Shown: one piece after another, positions 34,980-44,754 of the stretch
Layout: each line of letters opens with the position of its first letter
Numbering within the stretch: position 1 is the stretch's first letter
NCBI RefSeq assembly: GCF_019915265.1
Contig: NZ_CP082780.1
Span: 3,224,001 to 3,288,000, forward strand
Reading direction: 5' to 3'
Source: Bacillus aquiflavi
GTDB lineage: Bacteria; Bacillota; Bacilli; Bacillales; Cytobacillaceae
Length of the DNA stretch: 64,000 nt
Made by a program: the position numbers and the translations under genes
The notes under the pieces: model-generated
Told to the model about the DNA's origin: nothing
Database searches by the model: none
The model's input: the letters and a program-made list of their open reading frames with translations, nothing else

Positions 34980-35691
34980 TATAGCTATTGTCGATGATGA
35001 AGTTGCTGTTTTAAATCATTTGGTGAAGTTGTTTTCGAACATATCCGAAGTATCTCTAAAATGTATGACAACAAATGCAAACGAGTTAATAGAAAAGTTA
35101 AACACAATTAACATTGATGTAGTGCTTCTTGATATTAACATCCCTGAAATTGATGGCTTTCAGTTAGCAGACTATTTAAGATCAAACCATCCTTCTATAA
35201 AAATTATTTTTATGAGTGCATATCATGAATATGCATTAAAAGGTTATAACTTCTACCCAGAAGATTATCTTGTAAAACCAGTTAATTTTTTACGTTTAAA
35301 GCAAACAATAAATAGAATAACTAACCAATCAAACAGTATCGTAAATAATAAAATTGGGATTCGTTCAGACGGGGTTTTTAAGCTTATTAATGTCAACGAG
35401 ATTAAATACGTGGAAAGGAAAGGCAGAAAAACAAGGATCTATTTAGAAAATAATCAAATTATCAATTGTAATGAAAATTTGAATGTGTTAGAACAAATGC
35501 TTGCAACAAAAGGATTTTATCGTACACATCAGTCGTTTTTAGTTCAGCTAGATAAAATTCAAGAAATTTCACCTGACAATTATATGAAATCATACAATAT
35601 TAAATTAAAGGATTGTGAAACTAATATTAATGTTAGCAGGAATAAATACAAAGAATTAAAACAAGAGTTAGAAAAGTTTTTGCTAAGTTAA
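34963..35691 (+). CDS. agrA: AgrA-like response regulator (REC-LytTR)
   Basis: The 242-residue regulator has a receiver domain (phosphorylation site D57 in VVLLDINIPEIDG) and a LytTR DNA-binding domain at about 135-240 (FKLINVNEIKYVERKGRKTRIYL, FYRTHQSFLVQLDKIQEI). Phosphorylated AgrA would activate promoters with paired 9-bp direct repeats, including its own operon. It is the last agr gene and is followed by a terminator. Confidence 0.9.
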   Translation: MLTKINIAIVDDEVAVLNHLVKLFSNISEVSLKCMTTNANELIEKLNTINIDVVLLDINIPEIDGFQLADYLRSNHPSIKIIFMSAYHEYALKGYNFYPEDYLVKPVNFLRLKQTINRITNQSNSIVNNKIGIRSDGVFKLINVNEIKYVERKGRKTRIYLENNQIINCNENLNVLEQMLATKGFYRTHQSFLVQLDKIQEISPDNYMKSYNIKLKDCETNINVSRNKYKELKQELEKFLLS

Positions 35692-35707
35692 AACTAAACT
35701 GATAAAT

Positions 35708-35749
35708 AAGTACAGGGTTTTGTATTTTTAAAAATCCTGTACTTTTATT
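35708..35749 (+). terminator. Terminator of the agr operon, IS66 target
   Basis: AAGTACAGG (35708-35716) pairs with CCTGTACTT (35736-35744), extended by TTTT/AAAA, followed by TTTATT. The IS66 element has inserted immediately after this tail, whose last eight bases form the target duplication. Confidence 0.75.
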
Positions 35750-35836
35750 GTAAGCCCGAATTCAAACAACGCATATAAAATAGAAGCACCTCCTGGTACG
35801 ATAAGCGTATCTATTAAAAAAGGAGGTGCTTTTCAA

Positions 35837-36031
35837 ATGCCACAACAAAAATTGACTATTGTCCCCGTTACATTACATACCAAAAACAATAATTCTTCTA
35901 GTTCAGTTCCAGCTGAGCTTTCCTCAAAACCTGCTTGCATGATTAAAACAGCAGCTGCGGAAATTGCCTTCTTCAACGGCGTAGAGGAGCACGTCATCCA
36001 AGCAATCATGAGGGAGTTGAAACATTGGTGA
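35837..36031 (+). CDS. IS66 TnpA-like accessory protein
   Basis: The 64-residue protein in the first position of IS66 starts MPQQKLTIVPVTLHTKNN and contains KTAAAEIAFFNGVEEHVIQAIMREL, typical of short IS66 OrfA proteins in Bacillaceae. AAGGAGGTG precedes the ATG. It overlaps tnpB. Confidence 0.7.
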   Translation: MPQQKLTIVPVTLHTKNNNSSSSVPAELSSKPACMIKTAAAEIAFFNGVEEHVIQAIMRELKHW

Positions 36032-36381
36032 AACATGATTATACGGATGTGAAAAATATCTATATTATCTGTGGGAAAACGGATATGCGGAAGGGGATTG
36101 ACGGATTGGCTACTCTAATTCAAGATTTTTTTGAATTAGACCCCTATGGCGACTCTATATTCTTATTTGCCGGATGGAAGAAAGATAGATATAAATGTCT
36201 GTATTTCGATGGGGATGGCTTCGCCATGCTCTATAAACGACTGGACAATGGTAAGCTACAATGGCCTAAAGATGAACAAGCAGTTCGTAATCTATCTCAG
36301 AAGGAGCTCAGGTGGTTGCTTGAGGGGTTATCCATTCAGCAGCCAAAGGCCATTCAACCATCGCCAAAAGGCGCGTTCTGA
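36028..36381 (+). CDS. tnpB: IS66 TnpB accessory protein
   Basis: The 117-residue TnpB contains the family hallmarks CGKTDMRKGIDGLATLIQ, FLFAGWKKDRYKCLYFDGDGFAMLYKRL and GKLQWP. GTG at 36028 follows GAGGGAG. TnpB is needed for transposition together with TnpC, but its biochemical role is unresolved. Confidence 0.88.
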   Translation: MKHDYTDVKNIYIICGKTDMRKGIDGLATLIQDFFELDPYGDSIFLFAGWKKDRYKCLYFDGDGFAMLYKRLDNGKLQWPKDEQAVRNLSQKELRWLLEGLSIQQPKAIQPSPKGAF

Positions 36382-36454
36382 ACTTTTTCTACCTATTTTT
36401 CCTTTATTTCAAGGTTTAAAATGATTATAATAGGAGTACGAAAATGGACGAAAA

Positions 36455-38029
36455 GTGGTGAACATTGTGGGAAAAGACTCTTCTTCAAAGGACAAATTAA
36501 TTCAATTACTCGAAGAACAATTGGCTCATTCGAACCAGCAAAATAAAGAATTAATGAAGAAGATTGATTCTCTATCACAGCAAGTTCGCCAGCTAACAAA
36601 AGCTTTATATGGTTCTAAAACGGAGAAATCTAAATACAATGCGCCAGACGGGCAAGCCTCTTTATTTGATGATGATTCGTCTTTTAGCGATTCTGAGCAC
36701 ACAGAAGAACAAAGCCAACAGACGATTTCTTATACTGTTGTACGAAAAGTTCAAAAGAAAAAAAGAAACGATTCATTACATGATGACATTGAAGTAGATG
36801 ACATTCATCATCATCCAGAAAATACAATCTGTGAGTGTTGCCAAGGGCAAATGATTGAGATCGGCAGCACAATCGTACGTGAAGAGGCAGAATTCATTCC
36901 AGCAAGGATGAAGAAAATTCAACACATTGAACATGCTTATGGGTGTACAAAATGTAAGGGGGATTCATCCCAACCAGCGCAAATAAAACGTGGGAAAGCA
37001 CCACAACCAGTTATTCAACGCAGTATTACTAGTCCCAGTGTACTTGCCAAAGTTATCTATGATAAATTTGTGCAGTACTTACCCCTTCACCGTCAGGTGA
37101 AGGAATGGGTTCGTTATGGACTGGATACGAATGACAAAAACCTTTCCAATTGGGTCATTCGTGTAGCAGGTGATTGGCTACTTCCTATCTATGAACGAAT
37201 GAAAACGATCATGATGGCAAAATCCGTTTTACATATTGATGAAACGTATGCAAAAATTATCAATCGTTCTGACGGTAAACCGGGTCAAGCCAATGCCTAT
37301 AACTGGGTCTACCGAAGTATACCTTGCCAGGGGCCAACGATAGTTCTATTTCAAAGTTCATTATCACGTGCACGTTCAGTTCTTGAAAGTTTTATTGAAG
37401 ATTATTCAGGAACGATTATCTGTGATGGTTATTCTGCATATGACAAAATTGAAGGAATCAGCTTTGCGAATTGTTGGGCTCATGTTCGGCGTTATTGGCT
37501 GAAAGCAGACAGCAAAAATGGCCGAATTGGTGTGAAGTATTGCGATGATTTGTATCGGCTCGAGAGGAAGTTTAAACATTTGTCCCCGAGTAAAACGTAG
37601 AAAAAAACGCAAAAAGTTTTCAAAGCCAATAGTGGAGGAATTCCTTAACTGGGTTGAAACATCGCCATTCTTCGGAAAAAATGCCCTTGCGAAGGCGGCA
37701 GAATATACACTTAATAGAGCTGATGGATTAAAGGCATTCTTATATGATGGCCGGATTGAAATTGATAATAATCCCGCGGAAAATGCCATCCGACCCAATG
37801 TCATTGGAAGAAAAAATTGGCTATTTTCGGTCAGCGAAGCTGGGGCAAAAGCCAACGCCATTTGTTTGAGTATCGCAGAAAAACAGCCAAAAGTAACGGC
37901 ATCGATTTCTACGAATATATAAAAAAGCTTTTGACCGATCTACCAAATTGTAGTATCCATCAGAACCCTGAAATTTTAGATCAATATATGCCATGGTCGA
38001 AAATGATCAAGGCAGAATGTAGTAAATAA
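36455..38029 (+). pseudogene. tnpC: IS66 transposase TnpC, two frameshifts
   Basis: Frame 1 (36455-37600) covers the leucine-zipper-like start, the zinc motif CECCQGQM..YGCTKCKG and most of the DDE domain (HIDETYAKI, CDGYSAYD). Frame 2 (about 37595-37880) continues RRKKRKKFSKPIVEEFLNWV and contains the last catalytic part EIDNNPAENAIRP. Frame 3 (to 38029) carries KSNGIDFYEYIKKLL. The protein cannot be made intact. Confidence 0.88.
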
Positions 38030-38094
38030 ATGTAGTAAATAAATGAAATTAGCCGTATTTTGACCAAAAAGATCATGAAATACGGTTAATTGTC

Positions 38095-38122
38095 ATGCGC
38101 ACCAGAAGGTGCGCATATTTTT
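38095..38122 (+). terminator. Terminator at the right end of IS66
   Basis: ATGCGCACC / GGTGCGCAT form a perfect 9-bp stem with an AGAA loop followed by ATTTTTAT. Confidence 0.75.
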
Positions 38123-38281
38123 ATAGTTCGGGCTTACCTTTTATTTTGCTAAACACCTAGATTAATTATTGAAGATGATTGATTAACAAATATCCAATTT
38201 TTATTAAAGATAAATTAAGGTTGTGGTAAAACTCTAATAAGATACCAATATTATACTAATTTGTGAAAGGAGCGATATAAA

Positions 38282-38968
38282 ATGTGGGCAATTTGTTTTA
38301 ATGAATTTAAAGGGCATTTTAAAAGTATTAAATCAATTATTGTAATAGCTATCATCTTCGGAGTAACTTTTCTTTCCGCAGACTTTATGACAAATGTAGC
38401 GGTTCAACTTGAATTAGAGGAATTAGGAACTGATCGATTTGCTATCGGAGCTTTCTTTATGATATTCGTATTTGGCTTCATTTTTATTACTGGTTTATCC
38501 CATGATTTAATTAACAGAGAAGTAAGCACTAGGACGATGAGATTCCTTGTAACAAAAACATCCAGAACAAAAATATTATTAGGTAAATATTTTGGCGTTT
38601 GGCTTTTTTGGCTCTTTTGCATCTTTACCTCTTTCATATTAATTACAATTATATCAAAAAATTTTCTATGGTCGGGGATCATCGAAAATATGATATTTAT
38701 CTCTGCCGCCTTAGCCTTAAATTTAATTTTTTCAATTTTAATACCGAAACCATCAGTTTCTATGTTTTTTGGGATCGTTTTCGCTTTAGTTTTTCCAGTC
38801 ATTAGTTTTTGGGCAATTTATGACGAAAGACTTTTTATTCATTGGTTTAAGTTCTTTACCCCTTATTACTATTCAACTATAGGACATTCTTACTTCCTTA
38901 TTAACATTGGCTACACGGTTGTTTTGTTGCTTATTGCAATAAAGCTCTTTGAAAGGAGAGATTTATAG
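38282..38968 (+). CDS. ABC-2 type permease
   Basis: The 228-residue protein has six predicted helices and the ABC-2 pattern (LINREVSTRTMRFLVTKTSRTKILLGKY between helices 2 and 3). The ATG follows AAAGGAG. It precedes the ATPase with a 1-bp overlap. Before the IS66 insertion the pair lay directly downstream of agrA, so it may once have been co-regulated with agr. Cargo unknown. Confidence 0.75.
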   Translation: MWAICFNEFKGHFKSIKSIIVIAIIFGVTFLSADFMTNVAVQLELEELGTDRFAIGAFFMIFVFGFIFITGLSHDLINREVSTRTMRFLVTKTSRTKILLGKYFGVWLFWLFCIFTSFILITIISKNFLWSGIIENMIFISAALALNLIFSILIPKPSVSMFFGIVFALVFPVISFWAIYDERLFIHWFKFFTPYYYSTIGHSYFLINIGYTVVLLLIAIKLFERRDL

Positions 38969-39894
38969 TGAACGTCATAGAAGCACATAACATGACAAAA
39001 ATCTATGGACCGAAAACGGTTGTTAATAATGTGAATTTAATTGTAAAGAAAGGAGAAATATATGGATTTTTAGGTCGGAACGGCGCAGGGAAGTCGACCT
39101 TTATTAATATGATTACAGGGATTGTCAGACCGACTTCAGGTGAATTTAAGTTATTGAACGAATCGAAGCTAGATAAAGTTTATCATAGAATTGGCGTTCT
39201 TCCTGATTATTCAACGTTTTATGATTCATTAACAGCACTAGGACACCTTAAATATTATTCAAAAATTAATGGATATAGCATTTCTACAAAGGAAGGACAA
39301 TCAATTTTAGATCGAGTAGGACTCCTTGAACATGCCAATAAAAAAGCAGGAAAATTTTCATTTGGTATGAAAAAGAAATTGGGAATTGCACAAGCCATTG
39401 TTCATAACCCAGAATTGATCTTCTTAGATGAACCAACTTCTGGGATTGATGCTGAATCGGGACTGAACATTCAGCAATTAATTCTAGACTTAAAAGCAGA
39501 GGGTAAGACGATTTTTATGACGTCCCATAATTTAAATGAGGTTGAAAAAATTTGTACCCGCATGGCAATTATGAAAGATGGATCTATCTTAAATGAAGGT
39601 ACATTAGAAGATTTAAGAATGCGATATTCTTCCTCAATTGAAGTTGAAATTAAGCATTCGGCATTCTCTAATCGAGAAATTGATTTAATTCCTCAGTTTC
39701 TAAATTCAATTGGAAAGAATGTTAAAACTAAGGGCAATAAAACATCATTAGTGGTAAATTCGGAAGAAAAAATCCCTTCCATCGTCAGAGCATTAACGAA
39801 CCATAAAATTGATATTTATCGATTAAACGTAAATGAACCTTCTTTGGAAGAAATATTTTTAGATAAAAGGAAAGAAAAGAAAAAAATATCGTAA
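38968..39894 (+). CDS. ABC ATPase
   Basis: The 308-residue ATPase has Walker A GRNGAGKST, signature FSFGMKKKLGIAQA, Walker B LIFLDEPTSGID and switch histidine TSH, plus a C-terminal extension of about 90 residues common to antibiotic-type exporters. The start is GTG at 38968, behind AAAGGAGAG. It probably pairs with the preceding permease. Confidence 0.83.
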   Translation: MNVIEAHNMTKIYGPKTVVNNVNLIVKKGEIYGFLGRNGAGKSTFINMITGIVRPTSGEFKLLNESKLDKVYHRIGVLPDYSTFYDSLTALGHLKYYSKINGYSISTKEGQSILDRVGLLEHANKKAGKFSFGMKKKLGIAQAIVHNPELIFLDEPTSGIDAESGLNIQQLILDLKAEGKTIFMTSHNLNEVEKICTRMAIMKDGSILNEGTLEDLRMRYSSSIEVEIKHSAFSNREIDLIPQFLNSIGKNVKTKGNKTSLVVNSEEKIPSIVRALTNHKIDIYRLNVNEPSLEEIFLDKRKEKKKIS

Positions 39895-40241
39895 TATGAC
39901 AGACTGTTGTCAAACGTTCGCATTGCTCGTTACTTGTACTTCGTTGTATAGCTTATGAACGACTGTCCTAATTACTTTCGCCTCGTACTGCGCAATACAT
40001 TTTTTTGGGAGCTTTGGCTATTGAAAGCCCTTCTTTCCTAGCTGGTGACATCCAATAACCAGCTCCCTCCTTATTTTTAGAAAAAGAATGATTTCAAAGC
40101 ATTAACACCCACAAGCTACTTTACTTAATAGTGCTCGCCTTTTGCTTACATGTTAATCATTTTGTTTGCTAATGAAAAAGAAAAGCACCTTATTTATTGG
40201 TAACAAAAATAAAAAGAACAAAAGGAAGACTTAGAAGCCAC
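39895..40241. other. Convergent intergenic region
   Basis: About 350 bp containing a dispersed repeat copy and AT-rich DNA without genes, between the ATPase end and the 3' end of the broken kinase gene. Confidence 0.45.
39900..40010 (+). repeat. Dispersed repeat, copy 3
   Basis: Begins CAGACTGTTGTCAAACGTTC five bases after the ATPase stop and includes GTTACTTGTACTTCGTTG and CGCCTCGTACTGCG. The right end is degenerate. Confidence 0.6.
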
Positions 40242-41177
40242 CTAATAACTGATTCTATTTAGTCTAAAAGAAAATACTGTTTTATCATATGGCTTGCTGG
40301 AAAGCGTAATTTCACCATCCATCAGTTCAATAAGCCGCTTCGTAATCGTCAATCCTAGCCCACTTCCCTGAAATGCTTTATTTCGGGAATCTTCAAGCGT
40401 GTACAATCTTTAAAAAACTTTTTGTTTATGTATTTCATCAATCCCCTTACCTTTGTCCCAAACATCAACATAAACATATTCATCTTCAACTCTTAAATCA
40501 AGTCCAATCAATTTCCCTTCATATCCATAGTTAATAGCATTTGAAATTAAATTATTTAACACCCGATTAAGAGCCTCTTCATTGCCTAATACATAGACGT
40601 TATCTTTCGGAATATTAATTTCAACTTCTATATTTTTGTTAGCTAAAATATCGTAAAAGGATAAGATATTTTTTCTGCATACTTCACTTAAATTCACTTT
40701 TGTCACTGGAACATCTTGATCACCAGATTCTAATTTTGCAAGATTAAAAAACTTATTAATTAGATCTAGTAATTCCACTGTTTTATTTTGTACCTTTTTC
40801 AGAGATTTCATTCTCTCTTCTTTACTTAATTCTTGATTCATTTGCAAGATTTCGATGTATCCTAATATAACTGTGAGTGGAGTTTTGAAATCGTGAGAGA
40901 TATTTGAAAGCATTTTTTTTAATTCTTCTTCCGTTTTTTTATGATTTGCAATTGTTTTTTGGTTCTTATATAACAGATCGTTTATATCGGTTAAAATTTT
41001 CATTAAATATTGATCATTCGTCATAACTAACAGCTTTTCAGCTGTTTTTTTTTCAATAATGGTTTTTAATTTTCCATGTATGTATACTAAATGCTTATTT
41101 CTCACGATTATTTTCTGATATTGAATCCAAATGACCACAATGAAGATGATAATAATCATGAATAATACAACTGTCAT
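40242..41177 (-). pseudogene. OmpR-partner sensor histidine kinase with in-frame TAA
   Basis: Reading continues in frame past TAA (40412-40410) to TAG at 40242. Before the stop lie a short membrane segment, a HisKA domain (SNISHDFKTPLTVILGYIEI) and a HATPase N-box (NRVLNNLISNAINYG). After it come RLYTLEDSRNKAF and the glycine box QGSGLGLTITKRLIELMDGE. Family members have glutamate at the stop position (VFERLYT), so a GAA-to-TAA change is implied. The truncated form lacks the last ATP-binding motif. It lies directly downstream of its regulator gene. Confidence 0.85.
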
Positions 41178-41876
41178 TTAAAACTCCCCGAGCTTATATC
41201 CTATTCCCCATAAAGTTTTAATATATTGGGGTGAAGATGGATTTTCCTCTATTTTTTCTCTAATTCTTCTAATATGAACATTAATGATATTCTCATCTCC
41301 ATAATAATCTTCATGCCAAATCAAGTTATAAATTTGCTCTTTCGTATAAACTCTGCTAGGATTTTGCACAAACAGCTTTAAAATATTAAATTCCTTTGCT
41401 GTTAATTGTAATTTTTCCCCATTTTTCACAACCGAATAGTTGGATAAATCTACTTGCAAGTTACCAATCTGCAAAAAGTTTTTTCCTTCCTCTCTCTTCG
41501 ATTGTGTATAATCAGTTGCACGTCTAATTGCAGCCTTTACTCTTGCTGTAAGCTCAATCATTGAAAAAGGCTTTGAGATATAATCATCCGCACCAAAGCC
41601 CAGTCCTAATGCTTTATCAACATCACTATCTTTAGCAGACATGATTAAGATAGGAATTAAGCTTTTTTCTCTTATAATTTTCATAAATGTCATACCATCA
41701 AGCTTCGGCAGCATTAGATCAAGAAGGATAATATCAAAAGAGTCATTAAAAAATGTGTGAACTGCTTCTTCCCCATCATATGCCACTTTTACAATGAAGC
41801 CTTCTTTTAATAAATGACTTTCCACCATTTCTGCAATAGATTCATCATCTTCAACAAGTAATACATTATGTTTCAT
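41178..41876 (-). CDS. OmpR/PhoB-type response regulator
   Basis: The 232-residue regulator has a receiver domain (D53 in IILLDLMLPK, KPF near residue 104) and a C-terminal winged helix (LTAKEFNILKLFVQNP, INVHIRRIREKIEE). It is followed without gap by its histidine kinase gene, which is disrupted. Resemblance to YcbL/SpaR-type regulators suggests control of antibiotic-peptide ABC transporters. Confidence 0.87.
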   Translation of the reverse strand: MKHNVLLVEDDESIAEMVESHLLKEGFIVKVAYDGEEAVHTFFNDSFDIILLDLMLPKLDGMTFMKIIREKSLIPILIMSAKDSDVDKALGLGFGADDYISKPFSMIELTARVKAAIRRATDYTQSKREEGKNFLQIGNLQVDLSNYSVVKNGEKLQLTAKEFNILKLFVQNPSRVYTKEQIYNLIWHEDYYGDENIINVHIRRIREKIEENPSSPQYIKTLWGIGYKLGEF

Positions 41877-42042
41877 GATTTTATCCCTCCGTTAAACATA
41901 AATCAGCTCCTTTTATTTTACGTCATTTCTATCCAAATAGGCCATTTTTTAAATAATTTCCATCATATAAAGCGGTTAATTAAAATTAAAGGATAGGGCT
42001 ATTTTGTATTCAGAAGCCCTACCATTAAAAAACATAAAAGTG

Positions 42043-43275
42043 TTAAGAATGTGTCTTCTTTATTATTTTCACTTTAATAATTTTATTCCGATCCATTTCA
42101 AGAATTTCAAAATGAAGATGATGATATTCAAATGTTTCTCCTTCAACTGGAATATGTTCAAGCTCTTTTAAGATGAAGCCAGCTAAAATATCAGTATCTT
42201 CTGGAAGCTTAATTTTAAAAGCCTCATTTAGTCGATAGATGAGCAGTCTTCCATGACAAATCATGTATGAATCGGTTAATTCATAAATTAATACTTCATC
42301 TTCAATGTCTGTTTCATCTTCAATTTCCTGGCCAATCATTGCTTCAATAATATCCTAATGCGTTATCATTCCCATCGTTCCACCGTACTCATCTAATACA
42401 ACCGCTAAATGTTTCTTTTCCTTCAACATCATTTTAAAAACCTTTTCAATCGCGGTAGATTCCACAACAAACAATGGTTGCTTATCAATAAAATTTTCTA
42501 ACTTCTTCTTTGGCTCCATAGACCATTCCAAAAGCCTTTTAGAATGAAATACCCCAACGATATTATCAATATCCCCTTTATAAATTGGGTACCTCGTATA
42601 ACGATTATTCATAATCGTATTTCTTGTTTCCTCAAAGGTACTATTAATTGGAATACCAATCATATCAATTCTTGGAGTTTTAAGTGCATCACGCACATCC
42701 ATACTGTAAAAATCAATTGCTCCTTTAATTCGCATAGTTTCTTCATTTCGAAATGTTCCTTCAGCATAAGCAATATCAACCATTGTTTTTAACTCTTCTT
42801 TGGAAAGCGTAGCTTCTTGAACTTCACCTTTTGAAATAAGCCTAATGACCATGTTTGAAAACCTGGATATTAAAAAGGTGACTGGTTTTAAAATGATAAT
42901 TAACAATCTAATCACTGGAGCCACGATATAGGCAATTTTATCAGCAAACGTTGCAGCAATCGTTTTTGGTAACACTTCAGCAAAAACAATAAGCACAACG
43001 GTCAAAATTCCAGTTGCAACTCCAACGTTCCACCCATACTCGATCGCAATCATTGTCACTAAAGTAGGCAGCATAATATTTGCAATGTTATTCCCAATTA
43101 AAATGCTCGTTATTAATTGATCTGGTTTAGAAATCAACTTTAAGAGCTTTAGGGATTTTTTATCATCATTTTCCGCTCGTGAATGCACTTTCATTTTATT
43201 CACAGCAGTCAATGCCGTTTCACTGCCTGAGAGGAAAAACGACATAAGCATAAAAAAAAGAATGGCAAATAACAA
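42043..43275 (-). pseudogene. CNNM/HlyC-type magnesium transporter-like gene with in-frame TAG
   Basis: The DUF21 transmembrane domain (LFFMLMSFFLSGSETALTAVNKMKVHSR to about residue 180) is followed by paired CBS domains and the CorC_HlyC C-terminus. Reading stops at TAG (42357-42355) inside CBS 2, after GTMGMITH, and resumes in frame with DIIEAMIGQEIEDE; family members have glutamate there (a GAG-to-TAG change). The start is uncertain: TTG at 43275 or an upstream codon. B. subtilis relatives include MpfA (YhdP), a Mg2+ exporter. Confidence 0.82.
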
Positions 43276-43584
43276 CGGATGTTCAATCCTTTCAAAAAAA
43301 GATATTCCCGTTTTAGTATAAAAATAAAACGATCAGCTAGCTTTTAGCCACAAAAGAGGTATTAAACGAACAGCTAAAAATAGATGATTTTAATCGGACC
43401 CTTTTACAACATAGACTGCTTTTTCATTAAAATTATTATTATTTTCCGTTTGTTTTTATATATTGCCTTAAATTAAACAGTCCTACTCTAATAATATCTT
43501 TCCCTTAAAAAGTGATCAAACTTAAATTTTATAAAAAAAAAGACTTCTCAGTTCAAATTAGAACTAAAAAGCCTTTTTCTTTAT
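43276..43584. other. Intergenic region
   Basis: 309 bp containing the upstream part of the CNNM frame and the terminator of the DapB-like gene. Nothing else was recognised. Confidence 0.4.
43530..43576 (-). terminator. Terminator of the DapB-like dehydrogenase gene
   Basis: On the minus strand AGTTC / GAACT forms the core of a longer imperfect stem (GGCTTTTTAGTTC / GAACTGAGAAGTC), followed by nine T residues. Confidence 0.75.
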
Positions 43585-44601
43585 TTACAGATGAATATTC
43601 CTCGTTAATCCAATATCTTTCATTGTTTTTAAACCTGGTTTTGTATCAACTGCAACTGTTTTCGCTGTATTAATAATAATCGATGCCGTTGCAGAGTCGC
43701 CAAAAACGCCACCTGGAATGACAAGCTTTTGCCTCATGTCACCTTCTATTTCGATTACATCCTCAGACTCAGATACTGAGGTAGCCATTACAAGATCAAG
43801 CTCTATTGTTTTTCCATCTTTTGTCGACCCTTTGGAAACTTGATGAAGTCCATTTACTTCCCCAGCCTTTACATGAAAATGTGGTAAAGAAATTGGTTTA
43901 TCTGTCACCTTTGGCAAAATTGAGTTTTCAACATGTGAGAGCTCTAAATTCAGACCAGCAGCAACGAGACGCAGCGATTCTTCAAGACCAACGTGACCAA
44001 TTTTATCTGCTTTAGCAAGGCTGTTGAACTCTTCTTCTGCCATTCCGACCCCAACTTTCTTTTGTAAAGGAAGTCGACGTTTTTTCACATCAACACGACG
44101 AGAAACTCGAATCGACGAAATGTCACTTAAAACTGATGTTAAACTTAAAACGAGCGTATCCATCACATACCCTGGATTTACGCCTGAACCAATAACAGTC
44201 AATCCCTTTTCAGACGCATAATGATCAATTTCCTTTGATAGTTCAGGATAGCGACTCCATGGATATGAAAGCTGTTCACAAGTTGAAACAACGGAAAATC
44301 CATTATCCAATAATTCTTTCATTTGGGGCCATACTGCTTTTAAATTTGACCCAGTAGCGTGAATTGCAATCCTTTGTTGATCACTTTTAGCCTTGACATC
44401 TTTAATTGAAGGAACGACAAATATTCCTCGCTCAGTTCTGCCGGTTAATTCACCAATATCTTTCCCAACTTTATTTGGATCAATATCAACAGCACCAATC
44501 ACTTTTCCCGGTAAATATTCTTCGCATTTTTTCAATATTTCTAGACCAATTGGTCCTAAACCATAAACAACAAGCTCAATATTTTTTAATGTGTTTGACA
44601 T
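43585..44601 (-). CDS. DapB-like NAD(P)-dependent amine dehydrogenase family protein
   Basis: The 338-residue protein starts with a Rossmann motif (ELVVYGLGPIGLEIL) and contains SGVNPGYVMDTLVLSL and the long C-terminal sheet typical of dihydrodipicolinate reductase-like and 2,4-diaminopentanoate dehydrogenase-like enzymes. ATG at 44601 follows AAAGGGGT. A LysR gene lies upstream on the same strand and ddh beyond it, so an amino-acid or diamine substrate is plausible but unproven. Confidence 0.72.
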   Translation of the reverse strand: MSNTLKNIELVVYGLGPIGLEILKKCEEYLPGKVIGAVDIDPNKVGKDIGELTGRTERGIFVVPSIKDVKAKSDQQRIAIHATGSNLKAVWPQMKELLDNGFSVVSTCEQLSYPWSRYPELSKEIDHYASEKGLTVIGSGVNPGYVMDTLVLSLTSVLSDISSIRVSRRVDVKKRRLPLQKKVGVGMAEEEFNSLAKADKIGHVGLEESLRLVAAGLNLELSHVENSILPKVTDKPISLPHFHVKAGEVNGLHQVSKGSTKDGKTIELDLVMATSVSESEDVIEIEGDMRQKLVIPGGVFGDSATASIIINTAKTVAVDTKPGLKTMKDIGLTRNIHL

Positions 44602-44754
44602 ATTGATTACCCCTTTATCCTGTTTATTTTCTCCACAAATCGATATCTCTGTTTTCACTAAAATGCTAACAGAATTTTTTAATGTTGAGAAATACAGGAT
44701 TCTTATATATTAATAATTAATGATTATTAATATATTATATTTAATTAAGGGACT

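Larger units (their letters stand above)
35750..38137 (+). mobile_element. IS66-family insertion sequence, degraded transposase
   Basis: The 2388-bp element has terminal inverted repeats GTAAGCCCGAA (35750-35760) and TTCGGGCTTAC (38127-38137) and the three expected genes. Two frameshifts in tnpC make it inactive on its own. Confidence 0.92.
35742..38145. repeat. 8-bp target site duplication of IS66
   Basis: CTTTTATT occurs at 35742-35749 and again at 38138-38145, exactly flanking the element. Eight base pairs is the known IS66 duplication length. Confidence 0.9.
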
